NCBI GenBank assembly: GCA_018780265.1
Contig: JADMJV010000036.1
Coordinates: 1 to 64,000, forward strand
DNA from: a bacterium
GTDB taxonomy: Bacteria; Vulcanimicrobiota; Xenobia; Xenobiales; JADMJV01
Direction of reading: 5' to 3'
Length of the DNA: 64,000 nt
Shown here: piece by piece, positions 33,944 to 43,097 of the stretch
Position numbering within the stretch: position 1 is the stretch's first letter
Layout: each line of letters opens with the position of its first letter
Position numbers and translations under genes: made by a program
The notes under the pieces: model-generated
What the model was told of the DNA's origin: nothing
Seen by the model: the letters and a program-made list of their open reading frames with translations, nothing else
The model's database searches: none

Positions 33944-34861
33944 TCAGCCCCTTGCCCGGCGCATCACTCGGTTTCGTCCCGCGTTCTTGCCGTCGTAGAG
34001 GGCCTGGTCGGCATGTTTGAGGGCCTGCTCCAGGTGTCCTGGAGTGTCGCCCCCTAACGAGCACAATCCAAACGTCACCGTCAACCGTCCATAGGGCTTG
34101 TTGCCCGCATGGACCACGTTGAGCCCCTCGATGTCGGCGCGCAGACGCTCCAACTGCTGCGCCGCCGCCTCTTCACCCATGGCCGGGAAGACCAGCAAAA
34201 ACTCCTCTCCGCCAAAGCGATACAGGTGGGCGCTCTGGCAGCGATCGAGTTGCAGGGCCACCACCTTCAAAATCTTGTCCCCTTCCAGGTGGCCGTAGGT
34301 GTCATTGTACTGCTTAAAGCAATCAATATCGCAGAGGGCCACGCTGCAGGGGGAGGTCGTCAGAAAACCGGCAGAATCGTCGTTAAAGCGCAACCGGTTG
34401 CCCACCTGGGTGAGCGCATCCTTGCGGCTTTCCTCCAGCAGTTGGCTGCTCAACTCCTGCAGTTCCAGGCGCTGCTCGGCCAGTCGGCGATGCAGTTCGC
34501 TGACCCGCTCGGCAGCCAACAGATGAAGAGCCAGTTCGTCCACGTCCACCGGCTTGGGGAGGTAGTCATCGGCCCCCGATCGGAGCCCCTCAAAGACGTG
34601 GTGCCGCTGGGCCAGCGTGGACAGCAGCACGAAATAGGTGTAGTGATCAAAGGGTTGCGAGCGCACGGCCCGGCACAACTCCAACCCGTCGCGGCCGGGC
34701 ATGATAAAGTCGCTCAAGATCACTTGAGGTCGGCAGTCCAGGTACTGCAACCAGCCCAAATCACCATCTTCGGCCTGGCGCCACTGATGCCCCAGGGCCG
34801 TGACTGCCTCGCGCAGGACCGCTCGCTCTTGTTCTTTGTCGCCCACGATCAAGATCAGCAT
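33944..34861 (-). CDS. Response regulator with GGDEF diguanylate cyclase output
   Basis: A 305-residue protein. Residues 1-120 are a receiver domain with the phospho-acceptor in ILSDFIMPGRDG and the later Lys in DDYLPKPVDVDE. The first acidic pocket pair is Gly-Asp (IVGDKEQ) rather than the usual pair of acids. A short coiled coil leads to a GGDEF domain with the active motif FGGEEFLL at about 220, which makes cyclic di-GMP. There is no clear RxxD inhibitory site. It is the last gene of the six-gene overlapping operon, and its ATG overlaps the enoyl-CoA hydratase stop (ATGCTGA). The window's PilZ proteins are possible receptors. Confidence 0.88.
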   Translation of the reverse strand: MLILIVGDKEQERAVLREAVTALGHQWRQAEDGDLGWLQYLDCRPQVILSDFIMPGRDGLELCRAVRSQPFDHYTYFVLLSTLAQRHHVFEGLRSGADDYLPKPVDVDELALHLLAAERVSELHRRLAEQRLELQELSSQLLEESRKDALTQVGNRLRFNDDSAGFLTTSPCSVALCDIDCFKQYNDTYGHLEGDKILKVVALQLDRCQSAHLYRFGGEEFLLVFPAMGEEAAAQQLERLRADIEGLNVVHAGNKPYGRLTVTFGLCSLGGDTPGHLEQALKHADQALYDGKNAGRNRVMRRARG

Positions 34862-35589
34862 TTTTTCAACCTTTCGGCAAACTCCGGTCGATTGTAACTG
34901 CGAGCCTGCAAGTCAGCTTCACAAATCAGCGCGGGCGTCACGTCCTGACGCAGCACGGCCAGCAGATCCCGAGTCACTTCGGGCCCGTTCAGCAGCACTC
35001 GCTCCACCTGTTGGCGGGCCAACTCCAGTACCAGTCCGGGTTCCGATAGCCCCGTCACCAGTCCGCGCAGGGCCGCCTGCTCGGCATTCAAAGTCGAACC
35101 GGTCAACAGAAACTCGCTGGCCCAGGGGCCCATCCGTTGGGGAAACCAGTGGGTCGAACCCATCCCGGGAAACAGCCCCATGGAAAGAAAGGGCACGCGA
35201 AAGCGCGCTCCCGGGTCGGCCAGGCGAATGTCACAGGCAGCCATCAGGCAGCAGCCGGCCCCCACCGCCCAGCCGTGCACGGCGGCTATGAGCGGCACAT
35301 GCAGGTCGAGCAGCCCCAGAAAGGTCCGGTAAAAGGCCAGCATATCGCTGCGATTGCGCTCCCAACTGCGGCTCTGCTTACTCTCCAGCATGGCCAGGTC
35401 GCCGCCCGCGCTGAAGGCCTTTCCTTCGCCGCTCAGCACCACCGCCCGCAGGGGCCGGGTGCGCAACGACTCCAATAAAGCGCCAAAGTCAAGCGCCATC
35501 TGTTCCCCCATGGCGTTGAGACGGTCGGGATCGTTGAAACGTATCCAGGCCACTTCGGGGGCCATCCAATCCAGCATCACCAGAGACAT
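34855..35589 (-). CDS. Enoyl-CoA hydratase/isomerase family protein
   Basis: A 244-residue crotonase-fold protein. It has GEGKAFSAGGDLAML, the oxyanion-hole segment, and AAVHGWAVGAGCCLMAACDIRLAD in mid-protein (shown here as a signature region), followed by FLSMGLFPGMGSTHWFPQ. The usual catalytic Glu pair is not obvious: the second position reads FPGMGSTHW, so the activity may be isomerase, hydrolase or other. The ATG at 35589 has AAGGAAGA upstream and overlaps the transporter stop (TGATG). Its place in a signalling and transport operon is unexplained. Confidence 0.82.
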   Translation of the reverse strand: MSLVMLDWMAPEVAWIRFNDPDRLNAMGEQMALDFGALLESLRTRPLRAVVLSGEGKAFSAGGDLAMLESKQSRSWERNRSDMLAFYRTFLGLLDLHVPLIAAVHGWAVGAGCCLMAACDIRLADPGARFRVPFLSMGLFPGMGSTHWFPQRMGPWASEFLLTGSTLNAEQAALRGLVTGLSEPGLVLELARQQVERVLLNGPEVTRDLLAVLRQDVTPALICEADLQARSYNRPEFAERLKKC

Positions 35590-36872
35590 CAGGTCTTCCT
35601 TCCGCACACGGCAAAGCACACAAAGGCGCCCGCCGTGCATATCAGTGTCATAGTAAAGCTGGCGTCCCAGCCATACAGTTCGACCAGGTGTCCCAGCCCC
35701 CAGCCTGAGGCCACCCCACTAAGATATCCAAAAAATCCCGTCAGGCCGATGGCGCTGGCGGCCGCCTCTTTGGAGGCCAGATCGGTGACCATCACGCCCA
35801 CCAGAAACTGGGGGCCGTAAATAAAGAAGCCCACCGAAGAGACGGCCGCCGCCTCCGGCCAGAAACCGCTTTGGGGCAGATACCAGTAGCCCAAAATGCA
35901 GGCGAAGGTGGCCAGCAGATAGCCCAGACAAACGGGGTTGCGCTTGCCTTTGAGCCAGCGGTCGCTGATGTAGCCGGCGGCCAGCGAGCCTACCAGTCCG
36001 GCGATCTCAAACATGGCCGTGAGACGCCCCGCCTCGCTTAGCGTAAAATTGCGCTGCTGATGCAAGTAGGTAGGCCACCAGTCAAAAAACACATAGCGGA
36101 CCACGTAGACAAAGAAATTGGCAAAGCAGATGGCCCAGATGTAGGGGTTGGTAAAGACTCGGCTGCGCAATGTCTCCCAAAAGGGTTGTTCTACCTTGAC
36201 CGGGACCGGTTCACCGGTAAACGCCTCCACCTCCGGCAAACCCAGCGAGGCCGGTGTGTCACGCAGGCGATTCCATAAAAACAGGCTGACCACCAGAGCG
36301 ATGCTGGCCGGTCCCCAAAAAATGGACCGCCACCCAAAGTGCTGGCCCAGATACCCCCCCAACACCAGGATCAGGGCCCCGCCCACCTGGTGCGAAGTGT
36401 TCCAGATGCCCCATTTGACGCCGCGTTCGCGGGGGGCAAACCAGTGGCTGAGCACGCGCGCACAGGGGGGAAAGCCCATGCCCTGAAACCAGCCGTTGAG
36501 CACCCACACCAAGCCCAACACCCACACCCCCGAGGAAAAACCGAAGGCAAAGTTGGCCAGCGCCGAGGTCACCAGCCCAAAGACCATAAAGGTGCGTGCA
36601 TTGGAGCGGTCGCCCAGCATGCCGTTGAGAAATTTGGAGAGCCCGTAAAGAATGCCGTGGGCGGTCAAAAATCCGCCCATTTCAGCCTTGCCGATGTTGA
36701 GGTCTTTTTCCATCAAGGGAAAGGCGCAGGACAGGTTCTTGCGCACAAAATAGAAGACGGCATAGCCGATAAAAGTGGAGTAGAGTTGGCGCCAGCGCCA
36801 GTAGCGGTACTGTGGGTCCACCTGTTCGGCGGGGACGGCCGCCAGCGGTGGGGGAGGGGAGAAAGGGTTCAC
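35589..36872 (-). CDS. OPA-family major facilitator (GlpT/UhpT-like)
   Basis: A 427-residue, 12-helix major facilitator of the organophosphate:phosphate antiporter family. The N-terminal FIGYAVFYFVRKNLSCAFP is the family signature region with the substrate-binding Arg. GDRSNARTFMVFGLV and GWFQGMGFPPCARVLSHWF are also typical of GlpT/UhpT/UhpC. Members import glycerol 3-phosphate or hexose phosphates, and UhpC-type proteins act as sensors. The GTG start overlaps the vWA gene stop (GTGA). The exact substrate cannot be told. Confidence 0.88.
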   Translation of the reverse strand: MNPFSPPPPLAAVPAEQVDPQYRYWRWRQLYSTFIGYAVFYFVRKNLSCAFPLMEKDLNIGKAEMGGFLTAHGILYGLSKFLNGMLGDRSNARTFMVFGLVTSALANFAFGFSSGVWVLGLVWVLNGWFQGMGFPPCARVLSHWFAPRERGVKWGIWNTSHQVGGALILVLGGYLGQHFGWRSIFWGPASIALVVSLFLWNRLRDTPASLGLPEVEAFTGEPVPVKVEQPFWETLRSRVFTNPYIWAICFANFFVYVVRYVFFDWWPTYLHQQRNFTLSEAGRLTAMFEIAGLVGSLAAGYISDRWLKGKRNPVCLGYLLATFACILGYWYLPQSGFWPEAAAVSSVGFFIYGPQFLVGVMVTDLASKEAAASAIGLTGFFGYLSGVASGWGLGHLVELYGWDASFTMTLICTAGAFVCFAVCGRKT

Positions 36873-38065
36873 GCGGTGCCGGCAGCAGGAGGACGGGTGC
36901 CATTGAGGCCGGCGATGGCTTCTTCAAGTCCGTCCAGGGTGAGCGGAAACATGGGGAACAGCCGACCCAGCGCTTCGCGCGTACTGCCCGGCCCTTGCCA
37001 ATAGCGTTTGTCGTCGGGATTGAGCCAGCAACTGCGCGGAAAGTGGGCGGCCAACCGGGTCATCCAATCCCAGCCGGTCTTTTCGGCGGGCGCCCCAAAA
37101 AAGTAGGCGCCTTTGGGGTGAAACAGTTCGTAGGGCGCCATAGCCGCGTCGCCCACAATGATCAGGCGATAGTGCGGACCGCATTCGCCCAGCAACTGGC
37201 GCAGCGTAACCTTGTCGCGAAACACCTCATCGCGAAACACCTGACCGTAGATGCAATTGTGAAAAAAGTAGCTGCGAAACTCCTTAAAGTGGCTGGCCGA
37301 GGCGGCCGCGCTAAAGAGTTGCTCGATGAGTCGGATATAGGGGTCCATCGATCCACCGATGTCGAGGAGCAGAATCACCCGCGTGTTGGGCCGCCGCGGC
37401 GGCCGGGTAATCACTTCCAGGTCGCCAGCGTTACGAGCGGTGGCATCGATGGTGCCCTCCACGTCGAGTTCCTCTTCCTGCCCCTGGCGATGGAAGTTAC
37501 GCAATTTGCGCAACGCTACCGCCCATTGACGTACATCCACCTGACGGTCGTTGCGATAGGCCTTAAAGCGGCGCTCGCCGGCCACGTGCAGGGCGCTGCG
37601 ATTGCCCCCTTTGCCGCCCACTCGAATGCCCGGTCGGGGCGCCCCCGAATGCCCAAAGGGGCTGCGCCCGCCCGTGCCGATCCATTTGGAACCGCCGTCG
37701 TGACGCTCGTCCTGCTCTTCCAGGCGCTTCTCAAAGTCGGCCCGCAACTGCTCGGGATCCACCTCTTCCAGCCACTTCCAGTCTTCGGGAAGTTCAAATT
37801 CGGCCGCCTTCTCCAGCCAGTCCAGCAGCTCTTGATGAATCTTGAGCGACTCCAGGCGGGCCCCGCGATAGTAGCTGAGAAAGGCCTGGTCAAAAGCGTC
37901 CAGATGCGATTCGCGATGGATCAAGATGGCCCGGGCGATATCGTAAAAACCGTCCAGGGTCTGTTGATGCAGCCCCTTCTGGAGGGCCTCGGCCAGGGTC
38001 AACATCTCCTGGGTTCCCACCGGCACTCCGTAGCGCCGCAGCTCCAGCAGAAAGCCCAAAAACAT
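36869..38065 (-). CDS. CoxE-like vWA-domain protein
   Basis: A 398-residue protein with a helical N-terminal half and a C-terminal von Willebrand factor A domain. The metal-ion-dependent adhesion motif is present as LLLDIGGSMDPYIR (D-x-G-x-S), with a later conserved Asp in LIIVGDAAMAP. It matches the CoxE/YehP-like group that partners MoxR ATPases, acting as an adaptor that remodels or inserts metal into client proteins. Its start shares a base with the MoxR stop (TGATG), which supports the pairing. Confidence 0.88.
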   Translation of the reverse strand: MFLGFLLELRRYGVPVGTQEMLTLAEALQKGLHQQTLDGFYDIARAILIHRESHLDAFDQAFLSYYRGARLESLKIHQELLDWLEKAAEFELPEDWKWLEEVDPEQLRADFEKRLEEQDERHDGGSKWIGTGGRSPFGHSGAPRPGIRVGGKGGNRSALHVAGERRFKAYRNDRQVDVRQWAVALRKLRNFHRQGQEEELDVEGTIDATARNAGDLEVITRPPRRPNTRVILLLDIGGSMDPYIRLIEQLFSAAASASHFKEFRSYFFHNCIYGQVFRDEVFRDKVTLRQLLGECGPHYRLIIVGDAAMAPYELFHPKGAYFFGAPAEKTGWDWMTRLAAHFPRSCWLNPDDKRYWQGPGSTREALGRLFPMFPLTLDGLEEAIAGLNGTRPPAAGTA

Positions 38066-38895
38066 CAGTTCCGCCAGTTACCGCGGCGGGTCACCCGCTC
38101 CTGAAGTAGCTGCAAATCTTGCTCCTTCTTGATGAGCGTGCCCAGCAGGGGCAGCGTCTCCAGGGTCACGCTGCTGATGCCGGCGGCGCGCAGGGCGGCC
38201 ACCCAGTCGATCAGTTCGCTGGTCGAGGGGCGTTTGCGCAAAGGTGCCTCGCGCAGCGAGAAAAAGGCCTGCAAGGCCTGCTGCGAGAGCTGCTCGTCCA
38301 GGTCGGGATGATGCACCTTGAGAATGCGGGCCAGCAGCTCCTGGTCGGGAAATTCGATGAAGTGAAAGATGCAGCGCCGCAAGAAAGGGTCGGGCAGCTC
38401 TTTCTCATTGTTGCTGGTGATGATCACCACCGGACGGTGGACGGCGGCCACTTCTTCGCGCAACTCGGGAATCATGAAGCTCATGCGGTCCAGCTCGTTG
38501 AGCAGGTCGTTGGGAAACTCGATGTCGGCCTTGTCCACCTCGTCGATCAGCAACACCACTTTTCCGGGTGCGCTAAAGGCCTGTCCCAGCGGCCCCAACT
38601 GAATGTAGTGGCGAATTTCGTGAACCTGAGCATCGTCAAAGCGCGAATCGTAGAGGCGCTGGACCGTGTCATAGGTATACAGCCCTTCCTGGGCCCGGGT
38701 GGTGCTTTTGACGTGCCAGCGAATCAGCGGCAGATTGAGCCCCTGGGCGATGGCGCAGGCCAGTTCGGTCTTGCCGGTGCCGGGCTCGCCTCGCACCAGC
38801 AGAGGCTTCTCCAGGGCCAGTGCGCAGTTGACGGCGCTCTCCAGGCTCTCGTTGGTGAGGTAGCGGTCGCTGCCTCGAAAGCGTAAGAAACTCAT
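38065..38895 (-). CDS. MoxR-family AAA+ ATPase
   Basis: A 276-residue MoxR-type AAA+ ATPase. Walker A is RGEPGTGKTELACAIAQGL, Walker B is VVLLIDEVDKADIEFP, sensor 1 is VVIITSNNEKELPDPFLRRC. The family-specific sequence around the Arg finger (FLRRCIFHF) is intact. MoxR ATPases act as chaperones with vWA partners; the next gene is such a partner. The ATG overlaps the adenylate cyclase stop by four bases. Confidence 0.92.
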   Translation of the reverse strand: MSFLRFRGSDRYLTNESLESAVNCALALEKPLLVRGEPGTGKTELACAIAQGLNLPLIRWHVKSTTRAQEGLYTYDTVQRLYDSRFDDAQVHEIRHYIQLGPLGQAFSAPGKVVLLIDEVDKADIEFPNDLLNELDRMSFMIPELREEVAAVHRPVVIITSNNEKELPDPFLRRCIFHFIEFPDQELLARILKVHHPDLDEQLSQQALQAFFSLREAPLRKRPSTSELIDWVAALRAAGISSVTLETLPLLGTLIKKEQDLQLLQERVTRRGNWRN

Positions 38896-40208
38896 AGCTG
38901 CTCCTGTCGAATGCCGACCACCTCGTAGAGCTCCACCGGGCTGCGCCGCCCGCGCACTTCAGTGGCGCCCAGATCGCGCAATTCAAACTCATCTCCCAGA
39001 TGGCGAGCGGTGGCCCCCGAGACCAGCACGTGGGCCTGGAAGTCGCGGGTCAGCTTTTCGATGCGGGCAGCCACGTTGGTGGTGTCGCCCATGGCCGCAA
39101 ACTCGCGATGGGCCGTCAAGCCCACGTCGCCTACCATGACCTCGCCGGTGGCGATGCCGATGCCGATGGTCAGGGTGGGCTTGCCCATCACCTGCCACTC
39201 GCGGTTGAGCTGATCGATCTGGCGGATCATATTCAGGCCCGCCCGCACCGCTCGACTTGGATGGAGCAGATCGGAAGGTCCATCGCTGTCAAAAAAGGCC
39301 ATCATGGCGTCGCCCAGATAGCTCATCAGCGTGCCCTTGTTCTCCATGATTACTTTGCCCAGCCCGCGATACATCTCGTTGAGCTGGCTGATCACCTGTT
39401 CCAGGGGACGGTCTTCGGCCATCTGAGTGTAGTTCCAGATATCCGAGAACAAGATGGTGGCTTCGCGGGGGGCAAGTTCGCGCGCTTTGCGGGTACCCAT
39501 CTGGTAGGTACGAAAACGCAGCAACTGTTGGCCCAATTGAATCAGGTCCTCATCGTGGAGCGCTTTCAGACCTTCGATCGGCTCGGCGTTAACCCAGGTC
39601 GATTCTTTGCCGCCCTCGGCTTTGAGCACGAATACGCCGTCGCGGCTTTCGATCACGGCGTGCTCGCGCGACACGGTGGGGTCGTCCAGCACGACCTCGT
39701 TGGCTCGCTTGCCGGCCCGTCCGATTCGGTTAGATCCCGGCGAGAGAGTCCAATGGTGTTGGCGGTGGGGGTCGCTGTATCCCTCCAAAAAGGCCACCGC
39801 TTCTTTGAGTTGAATCAAGGTGATGCGGGCTCCGCCCATCTCCAGTACATCGCCATCGCGAAGTTGGGCAAAGGCGCTCTCCTGACCGTTGACGGTGCAG
39901 GTCACACGCACATCCAGATTGGTAAAGAACACCTGCCCCTTGACCAGCTTGAGCATGGCCTGACGGCCGCAGATCCCCTTGCCTTCCAGGGTGATATCAC
40001 AACGCCGGTCGCTAAGATCGCGCCCCACCGTGAGATAGGAATAGCACAGCGGCATGCGCCGCGACTGTTGAGAATCCTCGATCAGCAGGTCAAAGCCGCT
40101 GCGCAGCCAGGCCCGGTTGCCAGCGAAAAGGGCAGCATCGGTGCGCAGCGTACTATGGTCGTCTCCAGCTCCCCCATCGCCTTTGGAACTCGGGTTGACG
40201 TCTGACAT
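38892..40208 (-). CDS. Class III adenylate cyclase with two FHA domains
   Basis: A 438-residue protein. Residues about 50-140 form a degenerate FHA domain and about 150-230 a good FHA domain (IGRAGKRANEVVLDDPTVSREHAVI), which would bind phosphothreonine peptides. Residues about 250-435 are a class III cyclase. The metal-binding Asp residues are in ILFSDIWNYT and SYLGDAMMAFF. Substrate and transition-state residues are in FAAMGDTTNVAARIEK. All catalytic positions look intact, so it should make cyclic AMP. I took the ATG at 40208; ATGs at 40295 and beyond would overlap the divergent gene. It heads the operon, so cAMP or phosphopeptide signals may steer the MoxR/vWA pair (inference). Confidence 0.87.
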   Translation of the reverse strand: MSDVNPSSKGDGGAGDDHSTLRTDAALFAGNRAWLRSGFDLLIEDSQQSRRMPLCYSYLTVGRDLSDRRCDITLEGKGICGRQAMLKLVKGQVFFTNLDVRVTCTVNGQESAFAQLRDGDVLEMGGARITLIQLKEAVAFLEGYSDPHRQHHWTLSPGSNRIGRAGKRANEVVLDDPTVSREHAVIESRDGVFVLKAEGGKESTWVNAEPIEGLKALHDEDLIQLGQQLLRFRTYQMGTRKARELAPREATILFSDIWNYTQMAEDRPLEQVISQLNEMYRGLGKVIMENKGTLMSYLGDAMMAFFDSDGPSDLLHPSRAVRAGLNMIRQIDQLNREWQVMGKPTLTIGIGIATGEVMVGDVGLTAHREFAAMGDTTNVAARIEKLTRDFQAHVLVSGATARHLGDEFELRDLGATEVRGRRSPVELYEVVGIRQEQL

Positions 40209-40284
40209 ATAGGCGGAGCCGTTCGCTGCCCCAAAGTCACAATCCCCCCAAGGTTCAGGCCGGTCGGTAGGGAAGAGTGCGCCC

Positions 40285-41142
40285 ATGGCAGCCATGCAGG
40301 AAGTCAGCGTAAAATCGATCCTCAACCGGTCCAGTGGTTACCTCAGTCAGGTCTGCAGTCACTCGCTCAATCCTTATATCGGGTGCAGCCTGGGCCAATC
40401 GCTGTGCGGGGTGGCCTGCTATGTGCAACATAACACCTTTCTCACCCGGGGCAGACCATGGGGCAGTTTCGTCCAGGCCAAAGTCAACGCCGCCCAGTGT
40501 TACCGGCGTGAATACGCCCGCGAAAAGGCCTGGGCCCAACGCCAGAGCAGGGACTTCTCGATTTTTTTGGCCTCCTCCACCGACCCGTTTTTGCCTCAAG
40601 AAAAGAGCGCCGGCATCACCCGCTCGCTGCTCCTGGCCATGCTCGACTATCCACCCCAACGCCTGATTGTGCAAACCCATTCGGCGCTGGTCAGCCAGTT
40701 CGCCGATCTGCTGCAACCACTGGCCCAAAGCTGCGACCTGCGCGTCCACCTCTCCATCGAAAGCGATCGAGACCGGCTGCCCGGTCTGCCGCCTCCCGCC
40801 TATTCGGTGGAAAAACGTTTGAGAGCGGCCGCCTTGTTGCGCCAGCAGGGCCTCTGGGTGGTGGCCACTCTGGCTCCGCTCTTTCCCATCAGCAACCCGG
40901 CCACTTTCTTTGCGCGCCTGCAAGAGTGCGTGAATGCCGTGGTTATTGACCATTTTGTGCAGGGCGACGGCACTGCCCTGGGCAGCCGAACCCGACGCAC
41001 CGCCCTGCCCCAGGCCATGGAAGCGGTTGCCGCCGGCTCCAGTTCGCTCGACTATCGTCAGCAGGTGGTGGAGTGGGCCCGCCCTTATTTTCCCGGCCGC
41101 ATGGGCGTGGGCCAGGCCGGCTTTGCAGGCCGCTATGAGTGA
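40285..41142 (+). CDS. Spore photoproduct lyase-like radical SAM protein
   Basis: A 285-residue radical SAM protein of the SPL-like family. It has SLNPYIGCSLGQSLCGVACY, in which the cluster cysteines are spaced C-x6-C-x3-C rather than the usual C-x3-C-x2-C. The FLASSTDPFLPQE and LRVHLSIESDRD segments are family-typical. GGAAGAG precedes the ATG at 40285. It overlaps the next gene by eight bases and is divergent from the adenylate cyclase operon. The reaction is unknown; relatives act on DNA or on small molecules. Confidence 0.82.
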   Translation: MAAMQEVSVKSILNRSSGYLSQVCSHSLNPYIGCSLGQSLCGVACYVQHNTFLTRGRPWGSFVQAKVNAAQCYRREYAREKAWAQRQSRDFSIFLASSTDPFLPQEKSAGITRSLLLAMLDYPPQRLIVQTHSALVSQFADLLQPLAQSCDLRVHLSIESDRDRLPGLPPPAYSVEKRLRAAALLRQQGLWVVATLAPLFPISNPATFFARLQECVNAVVIDHFVQGDGTALGSRTRRTALPQAMEAVAAGSSSLDYRQQVVEWARPYFPGRMGVGQAGFAGRYE

Positions 41143-42322
41143 GTTTGTCTCGGTCGACTCCTTCCTTCAGGAGCTGAGCAGCGAGGGACGGCTCGATTCG
41201 GCGGGCAAGTTCACCCTGTCGCTTGAGCATGCCAAGGAAAAGCTCTCCGAGTTTTTGCTCAAATCCACTCAGGACTACCTTCTCAAATTGGTGCAGGCCG
41301 GCGTGGCCGCCGGGGCTCGCACTCTGGACCTGCGTAGCACTATGGGCAGCCTCTCGTTCTCCATGTACGGCGTCAGCTTTGACCCTATCGATCTGGAGAA
41401 TATCCTGACCCATCTGCTACAGCCTGGCCAGGGCGCTCAGGCGCGCGCCCTTCGCCATCTGGCCATCGCCATCAACACGGCCATCACCACCCGCGCCACC
41501 GGCATCACCCTGGCCACCTGGGACGGCCACAAAGGCCAGAAGATCTTTTGGAAAGCCGGCGGTCGCAGCAGCCAACCCTGGCGACCCTTTCGCTCCCAGC
41601 CCTGCGTGCATTTCGGGGTGCGACGCACGGTACTCGAGTCGGCCTCGCAGTTTTGGCACCTGCTTGGCCAGCGCGATATCTTTTCTATGCTTACGGGCGG
41701 CCGGGCCGGCCTTGACCCCGATCGGCAAACGGTGCTGGACCGGGCCATCTGGTGCCCGGTTCCGTTGGCCCTCAATGGCCAGTGGCTGCCCCGCCCCCGC
41801 CCGGGGCCGCCGCGCGGGGCCATCTTTAGCCGCACTCACTCGTTTCATTCCAGCTGGCTGCCCCTGGACAACCCGGAGGATCCGGGCATTCGTCGTTTTC
41901 ACCAGCAAGGAATGGCCTGGCCCTGGTCGCGCCATTTCGATACGACCAGCGCGGGGGCGATTAATGCCGGCCTGCAAGACTCTTTTAGTGAAGCTGCCAG
42001 TCAACTCAGCTGGGTTCTCGACGGCGTGCTGGTGGCCAGCCAGCCCATTCCCAATATCTCGATGAATCAGTACGGTTGGGGCGTGCTCTCGGCCCACGGC
42101 TGCGCCACCGACCTGACCGCCATGGCCCCCATTCAGAACGAGTTTCTCCATACCCGGGCCCAGCGGGTCTGCGAGGTGCTGGAACAGGTCCTCACCATTC
42201 GCAAGCCTGGGACCGATCGGCCGTCCCCCACCCCGGGTCAGGCCCAGCCCAACGCCCCGGTGGACCGCGTAGCCGCCTGGGAGGCCGTGCGTCGCCGCCG
42301 CAAGCGCTTTAAATCAGAGTGA
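41135..42322 (+). CDS. Hypothetical GHKL/HSP90-like ATPase protein
   Basis: A 395-residue protein whose N-terminal region (LLKSTQDYLLKLVQAGVAAGARTLDL) resembles the start of HSP90/GHKL-type ATPase domains, where a conserved helix supplies the Mg-binding residue. A clear D-x-G-x-G box is not obvious, so ATP binding is uncertain. The C-terminal 60 residues are Pro-rich and basic. The ATG at 41135 lies inside the radical SAM gene (eight-base overlap), so the two are translated together. The function is unknown. Confidence 0.6.
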   Translation: MSEFVSVDSFLQELSSEGRLDSAGKFTLSLEHAKEKLSEFLLKSTQDYLLKLVQAGVAAGARTLDLRSTMGSLSFSMYGVSFDPIDLENILTHLLQPGQGAQARALRHLAIAINTAITTRATGITLATWDGHKGQKIFWKAGGRSSQPWRPFRSQPCVHFGVRRTVLESASQFWHLLGQRDIFSMLTGGRAGLDPDRQTVLDRAIWCPVPLALNGQWLPRPRPGPPRGAIFSRTHSFHSSWLPLDNPEDPGIRRFHQQGMAWPWSRHFDTTSAGAINAGLQDSFSEAASQLSWVLDGVLVASQPIPNISMNQYGWGVLSAHGCATDLTAMAPIQNEFLHTRAQRVCEVLEQVLTIRKPGTDRPSPTPGQAQPNAPVDRVAAWEAVRRRRKRFKSE

Positions 42323-42380
42323 CCCGGCCTCACGCCGGATAACGCGGGCGATTCCGGGCCTCAGATGCTTGTGCCTTGGG

Positions 42381-43097
42381 TCAGGTCCGTGCAATCACCC
42401 CAAAGCGATGAACGATGACAAACACGCTGCCACTGAGCGGCTGGGCGCCGAGAGCTGACTTCCGTCGGGCATCGGCTATGGCCACGGCACTGACTTCGAT
42501 CTCCCAGGTCGGCGGGGTGCGCCGGATCCGCAGTTGCAGAAGGTCTGTAGCCACTACCTTGCGTTGGGTATCCCGCCAGAGTGAGGTGGGTTGTTCGATG
42601 ACCGAACCTTGCAGCCAGTTGGGGGGGACTTGACTGGCGGCTTCATTCTTGCGAATCAGCCACTTGAATGGGCACTGGTCTTCGTACCCCGCTGCGTCGG
42701 GAGCGAAGGCCTGGACGATACCAGGAGCTACGGCCAAATAGTAGGTCACCAACTGGTTGGCGATTTGATTGCCTGCCGCGTCAATCTTCAGTTCCTCGGT
42801 TCCGGCCCCGGGTACGACTACGGCCAGGGCGTCCCCTGTCGATAGGGAGCCCGCCCCGCAGGCGACAGGGGCTGTGTCCCAACGACCGGTGCGCCGGCTC
42901 GAATCGGCCAGGTCTCTCATCAGGCTGCGTTCCACCAGAAACAACTGACGCATCGCCGCATCACGCGCGGAATTGCGTTGCCAGACCTTGGTCATTTGAC
43001 TCATCGTGAAGGCCATTACCGCACTGACAATGGCAATAATTCCGACTGAAACCAAGAGTTCGGCGAGAGAGATTCCGCGCCTAAGGCTTGGAAACAT
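42381..43097 (-). CDS. Pseudopilin, PulJ/GspJ-like
   Basis: A 238-residue protein with a type IV prepilin N-terminus: RRGISLAELLVSVGIIAIVS, where cleavage and methylation would follow Gly and the Glu at +5 is present. The remaining domain is a beta-rich globular part like that of minor pseudopilins. Its start overlaps the upstream pseudopilin's end by 17 bases. It is the last gene of a three-gene pseudopilin group and probably caps or primes a pilus or type II-like pseudopilus. Confidence 0.8.
   Translation of the reverse strand: MFPSLRRGISLAELLVSVGIIAIVSAVMAFTMSQMTKVWQRNSARDAAMRQLFLVERSLMRDLADSSRRTGRWDTAPVACGAGSLSTGDALAVVVPGAGTEELKIDAAGNQIANQLVTYYLAVAPGIVQAFAPDAAGYEDQCPFKWLIRKNEAASQVPPNWLQGSVIEQPTSLWRDTQRKVVATDLLQLRIRRTPPTWEIEVSAVAIADARRKSALGAQPLSGSVFVIVHRFGVIART

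Noticed and set aside
39000..40205. 401-codon plus-strand frame opposite the adenylate cyclase
   Set aside because: The minus strand carries intact cyclase and FHA motifs; the antisense frame has no recognisable domain.
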